Shown here piece by piece: positions 47,601 through 59,800 of a stretch of 64,000 nucleotides of DNA. This stretch comes from Sceloporus undulatus (Eukaryota > Chordata > Lepidosauria > Squamata > Phrynosomatidae). Location of the stretch: positions 113,800,230-113,864,229 of the forward strand of contig NC_056527.1 in the NCBI RefSeq assembly GCF_019175285.1, read 5' to 3'. The position numbers and the translations under genes were made by a program. The first letter of the stretch is position 1. Each line of letters begins with the position of its first letter. A model generated the notes under the pieces. It was given only the letters and a program-made list of their open reading frames with translations. It was not told the origin of the DNA and did not search any database.

Positions 47601-49983
47601 CAACCCGCTGCCATGCGCCATCAGTCAAACACTCCCTAGATATGACCATCCAGCCGCTGCTTTAAAAACTGCCAAAGGAGATGATGATTAAAGCACTCTC
47701 CAAAGCATTGATTTCCACTGCTGAACAATTCTTATCAGGAAGTTCTTCCTAATGTTTAGATGGAATTTCTTTTTCTGTAGCTTGAATCCATTGCTCTGTG
47801 TCCTATTTTCTGGAGCAGCAGAAAACAAGCTTGCTCCATACTCAATAAGACAGCCTTTCAAATATTTAAACTTGGCTATCATGTCCCCCTCCCCCTTATA
47901 GCAATAGCAAGTAATAGCAAGTATATTTCTATACCACATATCAGTGCACATAAGCACTCTCTAAGTGGTTTACAATGTGTAAGCTAATTGCCCCCAACAA
48001 GCTGGGTACCCATTTTAGTGACCTGCAGAAGGATGCAAGGCTGATTGGACCCTGAAGTCCTGTTTGGGATCGAACCCACAACCTTGTGGCTGTGAATGGG
48101 AGCAGTACTGGGATTTAACCACTGCACCACCAAGGCTCCTTAACCTTCTCTTCTCCAGGACAACATGCCCAGACTCCAAAGCTAAAGTTGCTTACTCCTT
48201 CTCTCTCTCTCTCTCACTCTCTCTCTCTCTCTTTCTTTGTCTCTTCACTTGTGCCTATGTGCAATACATTCTGAGCCCTTATCTGATGTAGAAACATTGA
48301 CTCTGCCCAAAAACTTTCATATCCTATCTGCTACCAATCTGTATCCATCCGTTTCGATCTTTTTTTTTATAGGAAAATAGCCATTCCCATTTAAATAGTA
48401 TACTTTATTTTGCACTTTTAGTCCTGAATGATTGCCTCAGACTCTTAGAAGATATCTGATGATTCTCATTCCATCTTTGTTTGGCCTCCATACAATATAC
48501 ACTGAGTCCATCTTTTTAAAAAATGCATAATTTCATAAAGGAATAAGCTATGTGCTTCAATGCTTCCCTCTCCCTTTCATCCACCACATCAGAGAATGTT
48601 AGAGTTTCGAGTTAGGAATGGAAATAGTGTAAGCTACTCATCCTTGAAGAAGGATGGGAAATATACTTACTGTTCTCCCCACAGGTGAAGTATGAAAAAA
48701 TTGAAATATTTTGTCTCTTACACAGGGAAGGCAGGAATTTCCGTTTGAAATTCAGTTTTCTGGGTGGCTTTACTTCCCCAGTACTAGGCTAAGCAATAAA
48801 ACAGCAAAAATTAATAGTAATTTTTTATTGTTGCATGCCTTCTGATAAATCCATCTGATAAGCTCCAATGACTTTGGCCAAAAGTGAGACAGTAAACCTA
48901 AAACTGGGTTGTACCACTCTGGACTCTCTCATGTTTTACTCATGACTGAGTGAGAAATGATGCAATTAAAGGCCTTGCAATTCTAACATATTTAGAAGGG
49001 TTTTGTCCTGTTTTTCCCCTTGATTTTCTCCTTCCATTCCTATCTACTTTTTATTTCTAATTTATTTATTTATTTATTTATTTATTTATTTTACATTTTA
49101 ATGGGTGGTATTAAATTTTTGATAGACATGAGACCCACCAAACCTAAATCTGCAACTGAGATTTAGCTCATACTGGCAGAAAGATGCAACTCAGTGTTTA
49201 AGCTACCATGATGTGACTGACTTCCAGCTATTGTTAAGATTGTTGTCCTCCAAATGATGAATGACTATAATGTCCTCCCTCCCGCCATGCCTGACCTTTC
49301 TATGTGCTGGATGGGGTAAATTGTAGTCAGACATCAGTAAGATTTGGAAACAGAAATGTTTAACATAAGCTTAGTCACCAGATGGATAAAAGAAACAAGA
49401 CATTTTTCTACATTTACAAGAGCATACATGACAACCATCATGCTCTATTGGTTTAATAGAGCCAGAATGCTGTAGCGGTTTATGCTTTGAACTAGATTTC
49501 TGGAAACCAGGATCTGGATCTTTGCTCAGCCATCAAAACACACTGAGAGACCTTTGCCAAGACAAAATGCAAGCAAATCTGAAGAAATGTGGCAAAGTAA
49601 AACCCATTACAGAGTTGCCTTAGGATCACCATAGGTCATAAATGACTTGAAGGAACACTAAGAGACAACATTCAATCATGGTTATTGATTAGACCAATTC
49701 TTTTTAATGAAAGAGTTACTTACTACACACTTATCTCCTCATCGGGAAGTCTGTTAAAGGAAATCTCATGCAATCCAGGAATACCAAAGGAAACAAAGTC
49801 ACCAATGGCGATATCCTCTTGAATTACAGGCAAGATATTTTCAACCTTTGCTTCCCAAACACATCCAGGGTTCACATTCTTGCTGGCATTATGAGTCAGT
49901 TGCAGCAACAAACGGAGCAAAATCAGTGATATACGCCTGACTAAGAGCAAACCTGGGTCCCAGCCACACTGGAATACAATCAT
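41662..49983 (-). CDS. V2R gene D, 6 coding exons, start and stop both altered
   Basis: Class C vomeronasal receptor. Exons: 49724-49983 (or to 49932), 46980-47271, 45353-46222, 44287-44514, 43096-43222, 41662-42566, all open. At the usual start (49932) the ATG is ATA, so the signal peptide reads [15 protein letters not shown]; the nearest in-frame ATG upstream is 49983, giving 893 aa beginning [14 protein letters not shown]. Exon 1 also has CVWEAK where sisters have CDWKTK. The 3' end carries a shift near the end of the frame and a retroposon: the tail reads DQLKRRKKF instead of RKKNPSTY. The linker reads CCYDCTQC then [11 protein letters not shown]. The receptor core is intact, so it could be functional with an odd N-terminus, or in early decay. 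Confidence 0.88.
44857..45224. mobile_element. hAT-type MITE with 8-nt target duplication, intron 3 of D
   Basis: Ends CAGGGGTAGGCAAC and ATTGCCTACCCCTG are inverted repeats. TGTTACAG flanks both sides (44849-44856, 45225-45232). 368 nt, GC-rich ends (CTGCGGCCCGTGGGCC), AT-rich middle, no ORF. Introns of B and C show the uninterrupted site (CTGTTACAGCATT). Confidence 0.93.
47560..47890 (-). mobile_element. CR1 LINE 3' fragment, intron 1 of D
   Basis: Reversed CR1: AATCATAGAATTGGAAGAGA, ACCCAATCCAACCCGCTGCC, CAGGAAGTTCTTCCTAATG, GGAGCAGCAGAAAACAAGC. It shares its insertion point with 13130-13278 in gene A. Confidence 0.85.
47893..48142 (-). mobile_element. tRNA-derived SINE (third family), intron 1 of D
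   Basis: Minus strand: head GGTGGTGCAGTGGTTAAATC, B box GGTTGTGGGTTCGATCCC, body GGTACCCAGCTTGTTGGGGG, tail AAACCACTTAGAGAGTGC then TTGCTATTGC. It abuts the CR1 fragment. Confidence 0.8.
48199..48245. repeat. (CT)n simple repeat, intron 1 of D
   Basis: CTCTCT runs broken by single changes; the flanks resemble 61000-61080 in intron 1 of E. Confidence 0.85.
49058..49092. repeat. (ATTT)n simple repeat, intron 1 of D
   Basis: About 8 ATTT units. Confidence 0.9.
49458..49668 (+). mobile_element. tRNA-derived SINE, intron 1 of D
   Basis: Head AGCCAGAATGCTGTAGCGG, core ACACACTGAGAGACCTTTGC, tail AATGACTTGAAGGAACACTA. Same position relative to exon 1 as the SINE of gene B, so probably the same old insertion. 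Confidence 0.7.
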
Positions 49984-50168
49984 TAGGACAGATGGATGGA
50001 AAATCAGCAGTCTACGTTTTCAGTTACCTGGGAAAGCTGTAAGGATGAAATCAATTTAACACTTGGACACACTCCAGTCATGCCTTTCAAGCACCATTTT
50101 CACAAAGTCCTCCCTAACTCCAATGAAAACCCCAAGAATTCTGTCAAACTGACTGCTTTGAAATTACT

Positions 50169-50272
50169 CTTTATAGATAAGCATGGGAGCAGAGAATCCT
50201 TGGTGGGGGACTGAGCTGTGTTCTTGCCTTCTCTATCATCACAGGCTACTATTACTCCAAGTCAATAATTAT
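50169..50272 (-). promoter_or_regulatory. Promoter of gene D: TATA box plus conserved upstream block
   Basis: TATAAAG on the minus strand (50169-50175), 237 nt from the ancestral start position. Upstream block 50243-50272 with plus-strand ATTACTCCAAGTCAATAA. The promoter looks intact even though the ATG is changed. Confidence 0.7.
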
Positions 50273-51342
50273 GATAATTAATTTGTTAGTCTTCTTTATG
50301 AGCTAAGTTAAAGGAAATATGTATAATTGTATCTGTGGTTTGGATCCAGACTCAGTCAGACTTTTAGTAGATCCATTGAAATCAATGGGTCAAAGGTCAT
50401 GATTAATTTAAACCTATGTCATTCCAATTGGTCTCATCTAATTCTGACTGTTCCCAGATCCAGCCGAAGAACACTTGACCTGTGGTATTATGAATGCATG
50501 CATGCTGGGTGCTGAGGGTCACTTTCAGAATGGATGGACAATGTGGAAAAAGAATAGAGGAAAAAAAGAGAAAACAGTTGTTGTTACCATTTTCAGGTTG
50601 GGCAATGTAAAATAATGCCTGGTGTGATTTCTTATATTGAATTCCAATGGAAATCTGAGGTTCGGGTTTTGAAGTTCCTGGCAGTCTACTCTAGTAATTT
50701 TCTAAGGGCAACATGTGCATCCCATTTGATAGTAAAATCCCCACAGAGATGTTTGAGAAGTATTGAAATGGTCATACCCATGTCAATTTTTATTTTTTTA
50801 AAAAAATATTTCCACCTCTATCTGGAAAGACAGGAGGGAGGATATCCATCCCATCATTAGTTTCCAATAGTGTCACAAGACACTATTCATGGAATGACTC
50901 TTCTGCTATTTTATGTTGAGATTTACAAAAAGAAACTTCCTCTTTATATCACAGAACTTGTACACCTTCTTTGCTCCAGCTACACCCTGGATGCATCTTT
51001 GTTTTATGGGGATGTATGATCACTGTCCCCATAAAACAACAAGGTCTGGTTTTTTTATCCTTTTCATGTTAAAAATTCCAGCATTTTGGTAGCTTTACCA
51101 ATAAACATAAACATAAGCTTTATCATTAATAATTGATAATCACCTCCTCAACTTTCCCTTGGGCAAAACGCCTTACCCCAAGGGCAATCCAGTACCATGG
51201 GTTGCTCCCTGACTGGTCAATATCTGCAAAGCAAACCCAGGCCACTCCATTTAAACTCTTACAACTTTATGAGAGAGATCAAACCCTCAGGTCAGCTCTA
51301 AGGGAGATTCCAGGGCCCAACCCTTCACCAAAAGTGTGCCAA

Positions 51343-51945
51343 GCAGTGGCGTCAGTAGGGTTAGTGTCACCTGATGCAGCACCTCCTTCCCCCCTGCTGC
51401 CTCACTCACTTGTCCCCCGGCTGGATGGCCATCCATCTTCCAGAGACACCTGGAAATGGCAGCCAGGCAATCGAGGCAGTGAAGGGGAAGTAGGGACAGA
51501 GAGAGAGGCTTCTTGTTTGGGCTTCCCTGCAGCTGGGCAGCAAGCATGCATTACTGCCTCTGCCTTCCTCCCCACTGCCCTGGTTTCCACTATGAAGGCA
51601 GCCAGGGCGGCAGGGAGCCCAGTAGCGGTATATGTGTATCTTCCACCACTGCCTCCTTCCACCTGCCCTGGTTCCCTCAGCAAAGATGGTCAGGGCAGAA
51701 GGGATGCATGCAGGAGTGTGGATGTGTGTGTGTGTGCAAGTGTGCATCCATCCACTGCCCTCCCCTGCAACCCTGGCTCCCTCAGTGTAGGCAGCCAGAC
51801 CAGGGAGGCCAGTGTTGGTGTACACTTATTGCCACATGGCAACAGAACTGCGCACCCGATCATAGTGAGTGGAGGGCCTGACTGGGTCTCCCCTCTCTGT
51901 GGTGTCATCCAGTGTGGGCCTCACCCCCTGCACACACACACCAGA
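51343..51945. mobile_element. GC-rich interspersed repeat, possibly hAT-related
   Basis: Begins CAGTGGCGTCAGTAGGGTTA, a terminus of the CAGTGGCG type seen in hAT elements, and is markedly GC-rich and Pro/Ser-coding in all frames. It includes a (GT)n run near 51720. The far terminus is not found. The 298-codon frame across it shows no domain. Confidence 0.45.
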
Positions 51946-52924
51946 GGTTGCCAACGGACATCTTATAGTCCGGTGCCAACTGACATCTTATATTCTCCCC
52001 TCACAACATTATATTCACCCCGCCAATAGCAACCTATTTACCAACACAACCCCATGCCAATTGATCCAGTCCCTGAGATACTGTATTGGGTAAGCAAAAA
52101 GCTCCAGGTAAAGGGAATAAATGCCTACTTGGCCCCAAGGCAACCAGCAAAGCTCACACCGTTTTTAGGGTTGGAAGGTTGGATGAAGAACAAAGATCCA
52201 AGAAGGTTGTGAAGGGGGTGGCTCAGCCTTAAATAACTCCCAATTCTGCCCCCATTACATAGCTTGGAGCCTTGCTCAAAGAAAGCCTAATTCTAGCCTC
52301 TATGTGTTCCCTCCCCTAGAGCATCATTTGCCAAGCATCTCCAGGTTTGTAGTATCACATAGACACTATTTTGCTTCCTAAGACACCAAGAAAATGGGGA
52401 ATGGGTTTTCTAGCAAGGATTGCAGAATAGTTGTTTATCTTCCAGGAGGCTGTACATGATAAATTGAGATCTAAATGGCAAAACAGATTACAAAAATCAA
52501 ATATCAAAAGATAATCCAATATCACAAATGAGGACACATTCCTTTTGTGAACTGCATTTTATTGACTATAAATGGTAAGAGCAAGACCAGTTCTTAACAT
52601 GTACTGAAGAGGAACCTAACATGAATTCATAACTGCTAACAAAAATAAATAAAGTTTGCATCTCTGCTCCTTGTTTATCTTGGTACAAAAATACTTCCCA
52701 AACAGCAAACTGACCCACTGAAGGTTACTTGGTATACTTCCTTTCCTACAGTATAAAAAAATTGGGGATGAGTTCTCTAGTAAGGATTGGAGATTGGTTG
52801 TTTGACTTCCAGGACAGTGCATGATCAACTGAAGAAGACAAAACTTATTGATTTCATTTGTGTAATGGAATTTTCCCAGTTCAAGCACTTTGCTGTATTG
52901 ACTTAACAAACTTGATAAACTACG

Positions 52925-53232
52925 AGCCTGAACGCACCAGCACAATACACCAGCTTGGGAGTGGTTTGGAGTATGGCGTTTAGATGACACACATCCTGAT
53001 GCCGTCCCCAAGCCAGACAACAGACAGCATTGTGGTGCTCTGGCAGCATGGCATTCATGCACCACACACTACAGGTGTGCCGAAAAGCCAGCGTTACAGA
53101 GTAAAAGCAGCCCCTTTCCCACCATTGCTTCTTTTGAGGGCAGAAAAATGCCAGATTGGGGCCCTGGCATGGGGTTGCTGCGGCCCCAGTTCGGTGCTCA
53201 AAGGTGCAGCATCAGTCTGTACTGGCCCTATA
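52925..53232. mobile_element. MITE-like GC-rich block
   Basis: Right end, reversed, is TATAGGGCCAGTACAGACTG, close to the terminus of the family at 36599. The left end is degenerate. No coding capacity. Confidence 0.45.
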
Positions 53233-53832
53233 CTAGAAAGAACGAACTTGTGGATTCAGATTCCATTTTTTTTCCCAGATTGTAGTCTGTCATGGTACAG
53301 AAGTGCATTTCTTTTTCACAACAAAGTTATATTCCTGGTAAGCATAATCTGGATAAACTATAAACTGGATAAAAATTTATTTATTTATTTATTATTTGTT
53401 TTATATTATTTATATCTCATGTTTCTCAAAGAACCCAAGATGGTTTAAAACAAATTACAACAAAGCAAAGTTAAAAAGTATTTGATACAAAAGATTTTAC
53501 AAACACAAAATAACAGTTCCATTAAAAACACAGAATTAAACCAATTTAAATTAAACCTGTAACTCTTTCATATTTAACAATTTCCATAGTTTTCTTCTGA
53601 GATAACTTTTTCTTTTTGCATGCTTGAAAAACTCAGTGGATCTCTTTTCTATTACTAGGGTCAATTATGAACTAATTTGAAAATTCAATAACAACATACC
53701 GTATCATTTCTCAGTTTAATACATAAAAACAAATTGCTAAATGCTTTATAAGCATGTTGCTATCCATATACTCAGGCACATAAGTGAAAGAGAGACACTA
53801 GAGAAGGGGAGGAAAAAAGGAGGCAGACATCA

Positions 53833-56800
53833 TTAAGTACTGGGATTTTTTTTCCTCACCAACTGGTCTCTGGCATTCAGATCAGGTCTCAATAAAACAA
53901 TGTAGATCTTAGGAAGAAAAATGAAACCCAGCAATCCAGAACTAGAGGCCAAGATGGAGAAGATCTCCACAGCCACCATGTATTTCCCTTTGGTGCTCAG
54001 GTAAGTGGGGACAAAAGACACCCAAACACTGCAAAAGACCAACATGCTGAAGGTGATCAGTTTGGCTTCATTAAATGTATCAGGCAACTTCCTGGCAAAG
54101 AAAGCAACAGTGAAACTGACAAAGGCCAGAAGTCCCATGTAGCTGAGGACAATGTAGAACATCACATCTGAGCCTTCGTTGCATTGCACTATGATCTGAT
54201 CGACATGGGATTGCATGTCCCATTCTGGGAATGGGGGAGAGAGGGCCAGCCACATAACACAAATGAGAGTTTGAGTAAGAGATGCAAGAATAATGACAGA
54301 GACTGCCAAATGTTTTCCTAAGCATGTTCTCATCCTGTTTCCTGGTTTGGTGGCCATGAAGGCTAGAATCACTGTGAGAGTTTTGGCTAAAACTGAAGAA
54401 ACAGCTATAGAAAAAACAATGGCAAACAATGTTTGTCGTAGAATACAAGACACAATCCCAGGCTTGCCGATAAAAAGCAAAGAGCAGAGAAAGCAAAGGA
54501 GCAAAGAGAAGAGGAGGATACAAGTAATGGCCCAGTTATTGGCTTTAATGATGGGAGTATTCTTGTACTGAATGAAGATACACATCATCAGAAGGGTCAG
54601 CAAGGAAAAGAGAATAACCAAAGAAACCAAAACCATTCCCAAGGGCTCTTCAAAGGACATGTAGTTTACATATTTGGGAATGCACTGATCTTGATTCTTG
54701 TTTGGATGCTGATCATCTGCACACATGTTGCACTTTTCTGCATCTGAAGAAGCAAAGATAACATTAAATATATTGTTTCCTATTGAGCAAGAATGCTGAT
54801 ATGGTATGAAAATCATTGCACGTGCACAATCCTTGATGTACACTTAATATTGTACACATTCAAAAATGATTGCGACCAAGTTCACTGATGTAGTGATGGG
54901 CATCTGAGTTGTGGAGCAGGACATGATGACTGGTCTAGTATAGTTAGGTGGCACACTTCTCATAATATATTTCTATTTAACTTGGATGCTTACTGGTCCA
55001 GTAAAAATAGAGATCCGTTTGTGCAGCTGAAGGATATGGACAAGATCCTTGGAAAGGTGACAACCACCACATGTGTAACAGACCCATTGCTTTAATGATC
55101 TCATTATCTTGGCCAGAATGGGAATTAGACAAGTGGGTTAAGGTAATGGCCAGTACCTCTTTACATACATAGCAGTGTTACAGCATCCCTAAAAGAAGAT
55201 GCTGTGAGGCTTACATTAAAGAAAGGAACTTCTCTGAATTTCTCTGGACTGAATAATTATCAGCTAATGACCAACATTCCATATCTGAGTTTTAGGAAAT
55301 TCACCATTATATTGGCATTGTGTTTTCATCCTTTAAATATTTGGCGGCAGATCATATTGTGACCCTGCATGATTCTGGCAATTGAATATAAATCAAATAC
55401 CCAATAGTTTCAGGGTAGAACAGATGAAAATTATTAGTATCTTATGAATATATGGAAAAAAATATTTCACCATGAAGCAATGAGGTGTTACGTTATTCAA
55501 CAAATAAGAACAGTGGCAAGAACAAAACCTGAAGGATGAGAGTGGTGACAGGTCCTCTAAGCATGTCTTATTCTTGACAAGTTCTTATAGGCTTACATGT
55601 TGGAACAAAGGTATGTCACAGTCATTTACTGAATGTCTTGATCCCTCCATGATGTGAACACACATTTTAAATAAATACCAACAACACATTTAGTCCAAAC
55701 AATATTTAAGGCAAACAATTTTGTTGAGTTTTAAAAATCTACTTTTCCCCCAGAGACATTTATTGTTACATTCAAGGAAGTATCAATTACGAATGAGGTT
55801 AATAAATCATCTACCTTCACATCCCATTCCTTAGCCAAAACTAGTAATAACCATCATATCATTCCCATATGTTTATGTATATATCTATATCTTCAGTTCA
55901 ATAACTTGCAGTACAATTTATAATTAATATTAATACTTTAATATTAGTCATTAGTAATTTCAGTTCTCATAATCAAGAACAAAAGTTCAAAATAAAATTA
56001 TTTATTTCACAAACATGTTGAATGTTTTCACTCTGCCAGGGTGCTTTCTCAACTTACCTGTCTGCTTTGAAATCATTCCTTCAGGACACTGTGGACAGTC
56101 ATAACAACAAATCTCTTTCCCCTCACGCATTGCCTTGCTCTGTCCAGGATGGCAGCCATCAACACATCTGGATTTGGGAGGCTTCTAGAAAAATAACAGA
56201 AACAAATGTAAGTACAGGAGGCCACCTATTTTTCTCCTCTCCATGTTCTATTGAATTGCATCACATTGCAAAACTGCATATTAACAACAAACAACAAACT
56301 CTGAGAATCCTTCATTTTCCACCTTGTTTGGTGAAACATCTTATCTACCTCATGAATTTTTCACTCATCCGTTCGTCTGAGAATATGCTGCTCCGGATAA
56401 GAAATAGTTCCCATAAGGACTTTTCTCCACATTGACAGAGGAGTAAATTAATCTTAAAGGCCCATTTGGAACTTTTCATAACACAACTTCAAAACAACCC
56501 CAATAAAATACATGTAGATGGACTCAGTCAAGGAACCCTGAGTTTGAAAGGCTTGAGTAGTCAACAACAAATGACAATCAGGGTTCTTGGGGGGGGGGGA
56601 GATAGGATCACCATAAGACACAGGTGATACGATGGTCAACAACAAAAAAAGGATTCCCATTTTGGGCTTCCTGTATATATCCCTGCATTCATGGGGATAA
56701 GTTTATTTTACTACTAACTACATTGGAAGAAAAGATGATCAAGTTGAGACTATGATACTTTGGCCACATCGCGACAAGGCACAGATCACTAGAAAAAACA

Positions 56801-59800
56801 ATAATGCTAGGAAAGGTAGAAGGTAGAAAAAAGAGGGTAAGACCACAAACCAGATGGATAGACTCAATCAGGGGGTTATGGGCAAGGGCTTGCAGGATCT
56901 GGGCAAGGCAGTGAAAGACAGGGATTCCTGGAGATATTTCATCCATGGGGTCGCCATGAGTTGGAACTGACTCGAGGGCAGCTAACAGCAGCAAAAGGGA
57001 TAGGTAGGAATTTCATTTCCAATCATTTTGAGCATAGTTTTGCCTTAAAGAACAATTTGATTGTAGTCTCAATGATGAATTCTGAAGACTCTGTTCAACA
57101 GGAATCCCTTGCACTTAAACAATCTCTGGCAATATCAGGGAAATAGTAGCTACTCATACCTCAATAAAATTCTGGTTCCACAAAATGGAGTTTTGCTGAA
57201 TAATGAAGTCTCTCCCTTCCGGAGCTCGAGGGTCAGTCCATCCAATGCGGACTCTCTTCATGGACCGATTGGGGAAGGTGACTGTATTGATTATATCATA
57301 TCCAATTGCCAGTTCCCCATTCTCATCAAAAAATATTTCCTCTCCAGCACTATTGTTGAAACGGATGCGTTTCAGGAAAGAATGAAGCTAGAAGAGAATT
57401 GGAAAGAAAACCATTTTAAAGCAAGGGCTGTGAAAGTGCTCCATGCAGTTAGTGGGCTTCATGCCTTGTTTACTTGGGAACATCATGCAGAATTCCCTGC
57501 TGCTTAATTGTGTAAGATGCACCTTCACTGTACAGATGAAAATTTCTACCTTTCCCCCCCTATTTGTAACCAAACATATCAGTGGAAATCATTACAATGT
57601 GAAATGACATTTGAAAGGGACAAGAGACTCTTCCTACCTGCCAGGGGTGGACTTTCTTAAAGTTCCATGTCCTGCCATCTCTCCATGCTTTATGCTTTGA
57701 ACTTGAAGAAAACATGGCATGAAGTGCATGTACTATAACATAAACAGCATTGTAGATACTGTAACTCTGATCAGACATTCTCATTTCAAAGAGAGATTTA
57801 GGCAGGCTGCTCAAGCTCTCTTCCCCAGTACAGTTGGTTGTATAGTGTTTATACAAATTATATTGGGGGAATGAACACTCAAAAGCACTGGCCCAAAGGA
57901 TACCTGCAACATAATCATTACTTTCAGTTGGATTTATTGTGGTCAGATACTGTACATAGCCTTCGATCTCTTTTGTAGGCAATGCAAAGGACAGAGTGCC
58001 GTTAAAGGTTTTGGGGGTGAAAGATTCACTGAATAATGTAGAGGTAAAATCCCACTGAGTTGTCATGATCCAAACCTTCTCTGTTGGCTTCATTTCATCA
58101 AATTCTTTGAAATCTAGGATCAGTTGCAAGACTTCCATAGATGATGAGTCTCCATGAACAAGAATCACATTGGTATCAATAGATGAAAGAACGAAATGTA
58201 TTCTTGACACTTTATTATGGATTTTCCCTGTTTCTTCCATTAATCTTATCCAGTTCTCTTTCACTTTTGGAATAATTTCTTTGTAGGCAAAACAAATGCT
58301 GCTTTTGAGTAGCTGAGGAATGAGTGTCCTCAATAGAACCTCCCCATTGTCATCATCGGAAACAATGAGGCCAATCCAGGTCCATGCAAAGTGCTTCAGC
58401 AGCTTAACAATTGCAATGTATTGAACATTTTCATTTGGGAGCATTCGGTAGACAGAAGGGAACTGAACTTTATCTTTCAATGCAAGTTCAAAGGAGCCAT
58501 AAGTGAGCTAAGGAGAAAGACCTTTTTTTTCTTTTTAGAGCTTATAACAACAACAATCTCTAAACCTTCCTCAGTATAAATTATTCAAAAAGATGCTGGA
58601 CTGATACCTTCTGTGGATGTTTTACCTAGAGATTCTGTCATGAACAGGGGGCTGGACTCAGTAACAACTGGGAGTAACAATCATCTAGCACTTCATTTTT
58701 GGGACTGATGGGCCTAACTATAGGAGATTATCACACTAGGGTTAATTCCAGAACCTTCCCACAATTATCCCATTATTGGCAATGAATGGGACAGATGCAC
58801 TATGAGAACATATTTTCCCACACAGTTTTGCAATCATGCTATAATGAGGGACCAATAATGATACAATAGAGCTTCCACATTCCACAACTTTAGCTCATAT
58901 CAAAACCAATGATGAGAGTTTACACAATAGTGCAATTATATCATTATTAGCTTCCACACATTCACAGTAGCATGAATAAAGCATTATTGTCAGGCCATTC
59001 ACGGCTTTGTAAGATATTACAGGATGATTAATGATTGTTCACGGGAGAAGTACTGTATGAATGCAATGTTGTGTGCAAATCTTTGTGTGATCACACAATA
59101 ATGATGGGAGCATTCTGGTTTTTTCTGGTTTTATAACCCTGTATGATCATCATTTATATCCAAGATACCACAGGAGAATTCTCTGAAACATTATGGGTCC
59201 AGGAATTTGAAGAAGAGCAGTCATAGTGTGAACTATTTTACTTACAAAGACATATATCTCTCTCAGGGTTGTTTGTTGGCCTTAATTTACCAACAAGCAA
59301 TTTTGTCCTCATTTCTGTTCCCATCACACCTGTGAGAGGCAGGGATGGAGATGAGGCAAACAAAAAGAAAAGAAAGCTTTTCTTCCACAAATTTTCCATC
59401 ACAATTTCCCCCTTTCCATTTGTAATGTAAGCTGGAAATGGTTCAGATCTGTCTGCTTGACAGGGACAACTATTTTCAATTGTTCAATCTGAATTATTCT
59501 GATTAAAGTAGTTCTTCACTGAAAACAGCCAGCGGAACCTGAGAGATTAATCCCTGTGCTGTGTCTTCGTTGTATAGAATCAGAGGAGTCATTGTGGCAA
59601 GAAAGGCTAACTCTTCATGTGGCAAAATCCAGGTTAGCAGAGAAGATTAAAGATACAACCCCAAGATGAAGACTCCAGCATTATATCTTTGATTGTAAAA
59701 AAAATTAATTTGAAGGATTTTGTCACTTCCTGTGTGCCAGGAATAACATTAAATTATGTTACAATATTCTGCTGAGGAAACATACCTGGGCCATCTTATA

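Larger units (their letters stand above)
49984..53832. other. Spacer between genes D and E
   Basis: Promoter and upstream block of D (to about 50620); AT-rich unassigned sequence (50640-51130); a GC-rich repeat (51343-51945); unassigned 51950-52920, part of which (52480-52650) recurs in the B-C spacer; a MITE-like block (52925-53232); then the shared 3' flank of E with a reversed retroposon tail at 53370-53470. No gene. Confidence 0.6.

Noticed and set aside
51133-52029. 298-codon plus-strand ORF
   Set aside because: Pro/Ser-rich, GC-driven, open in several frames at once, no domain or splice context; it overlaps a repeat that starts CAGTGGCG.
52616-53065. 149-codon minus-strand ORF
   Set aside because: Runs from AT-rich spacer into a MITE-like block; no recognisable protein feature.
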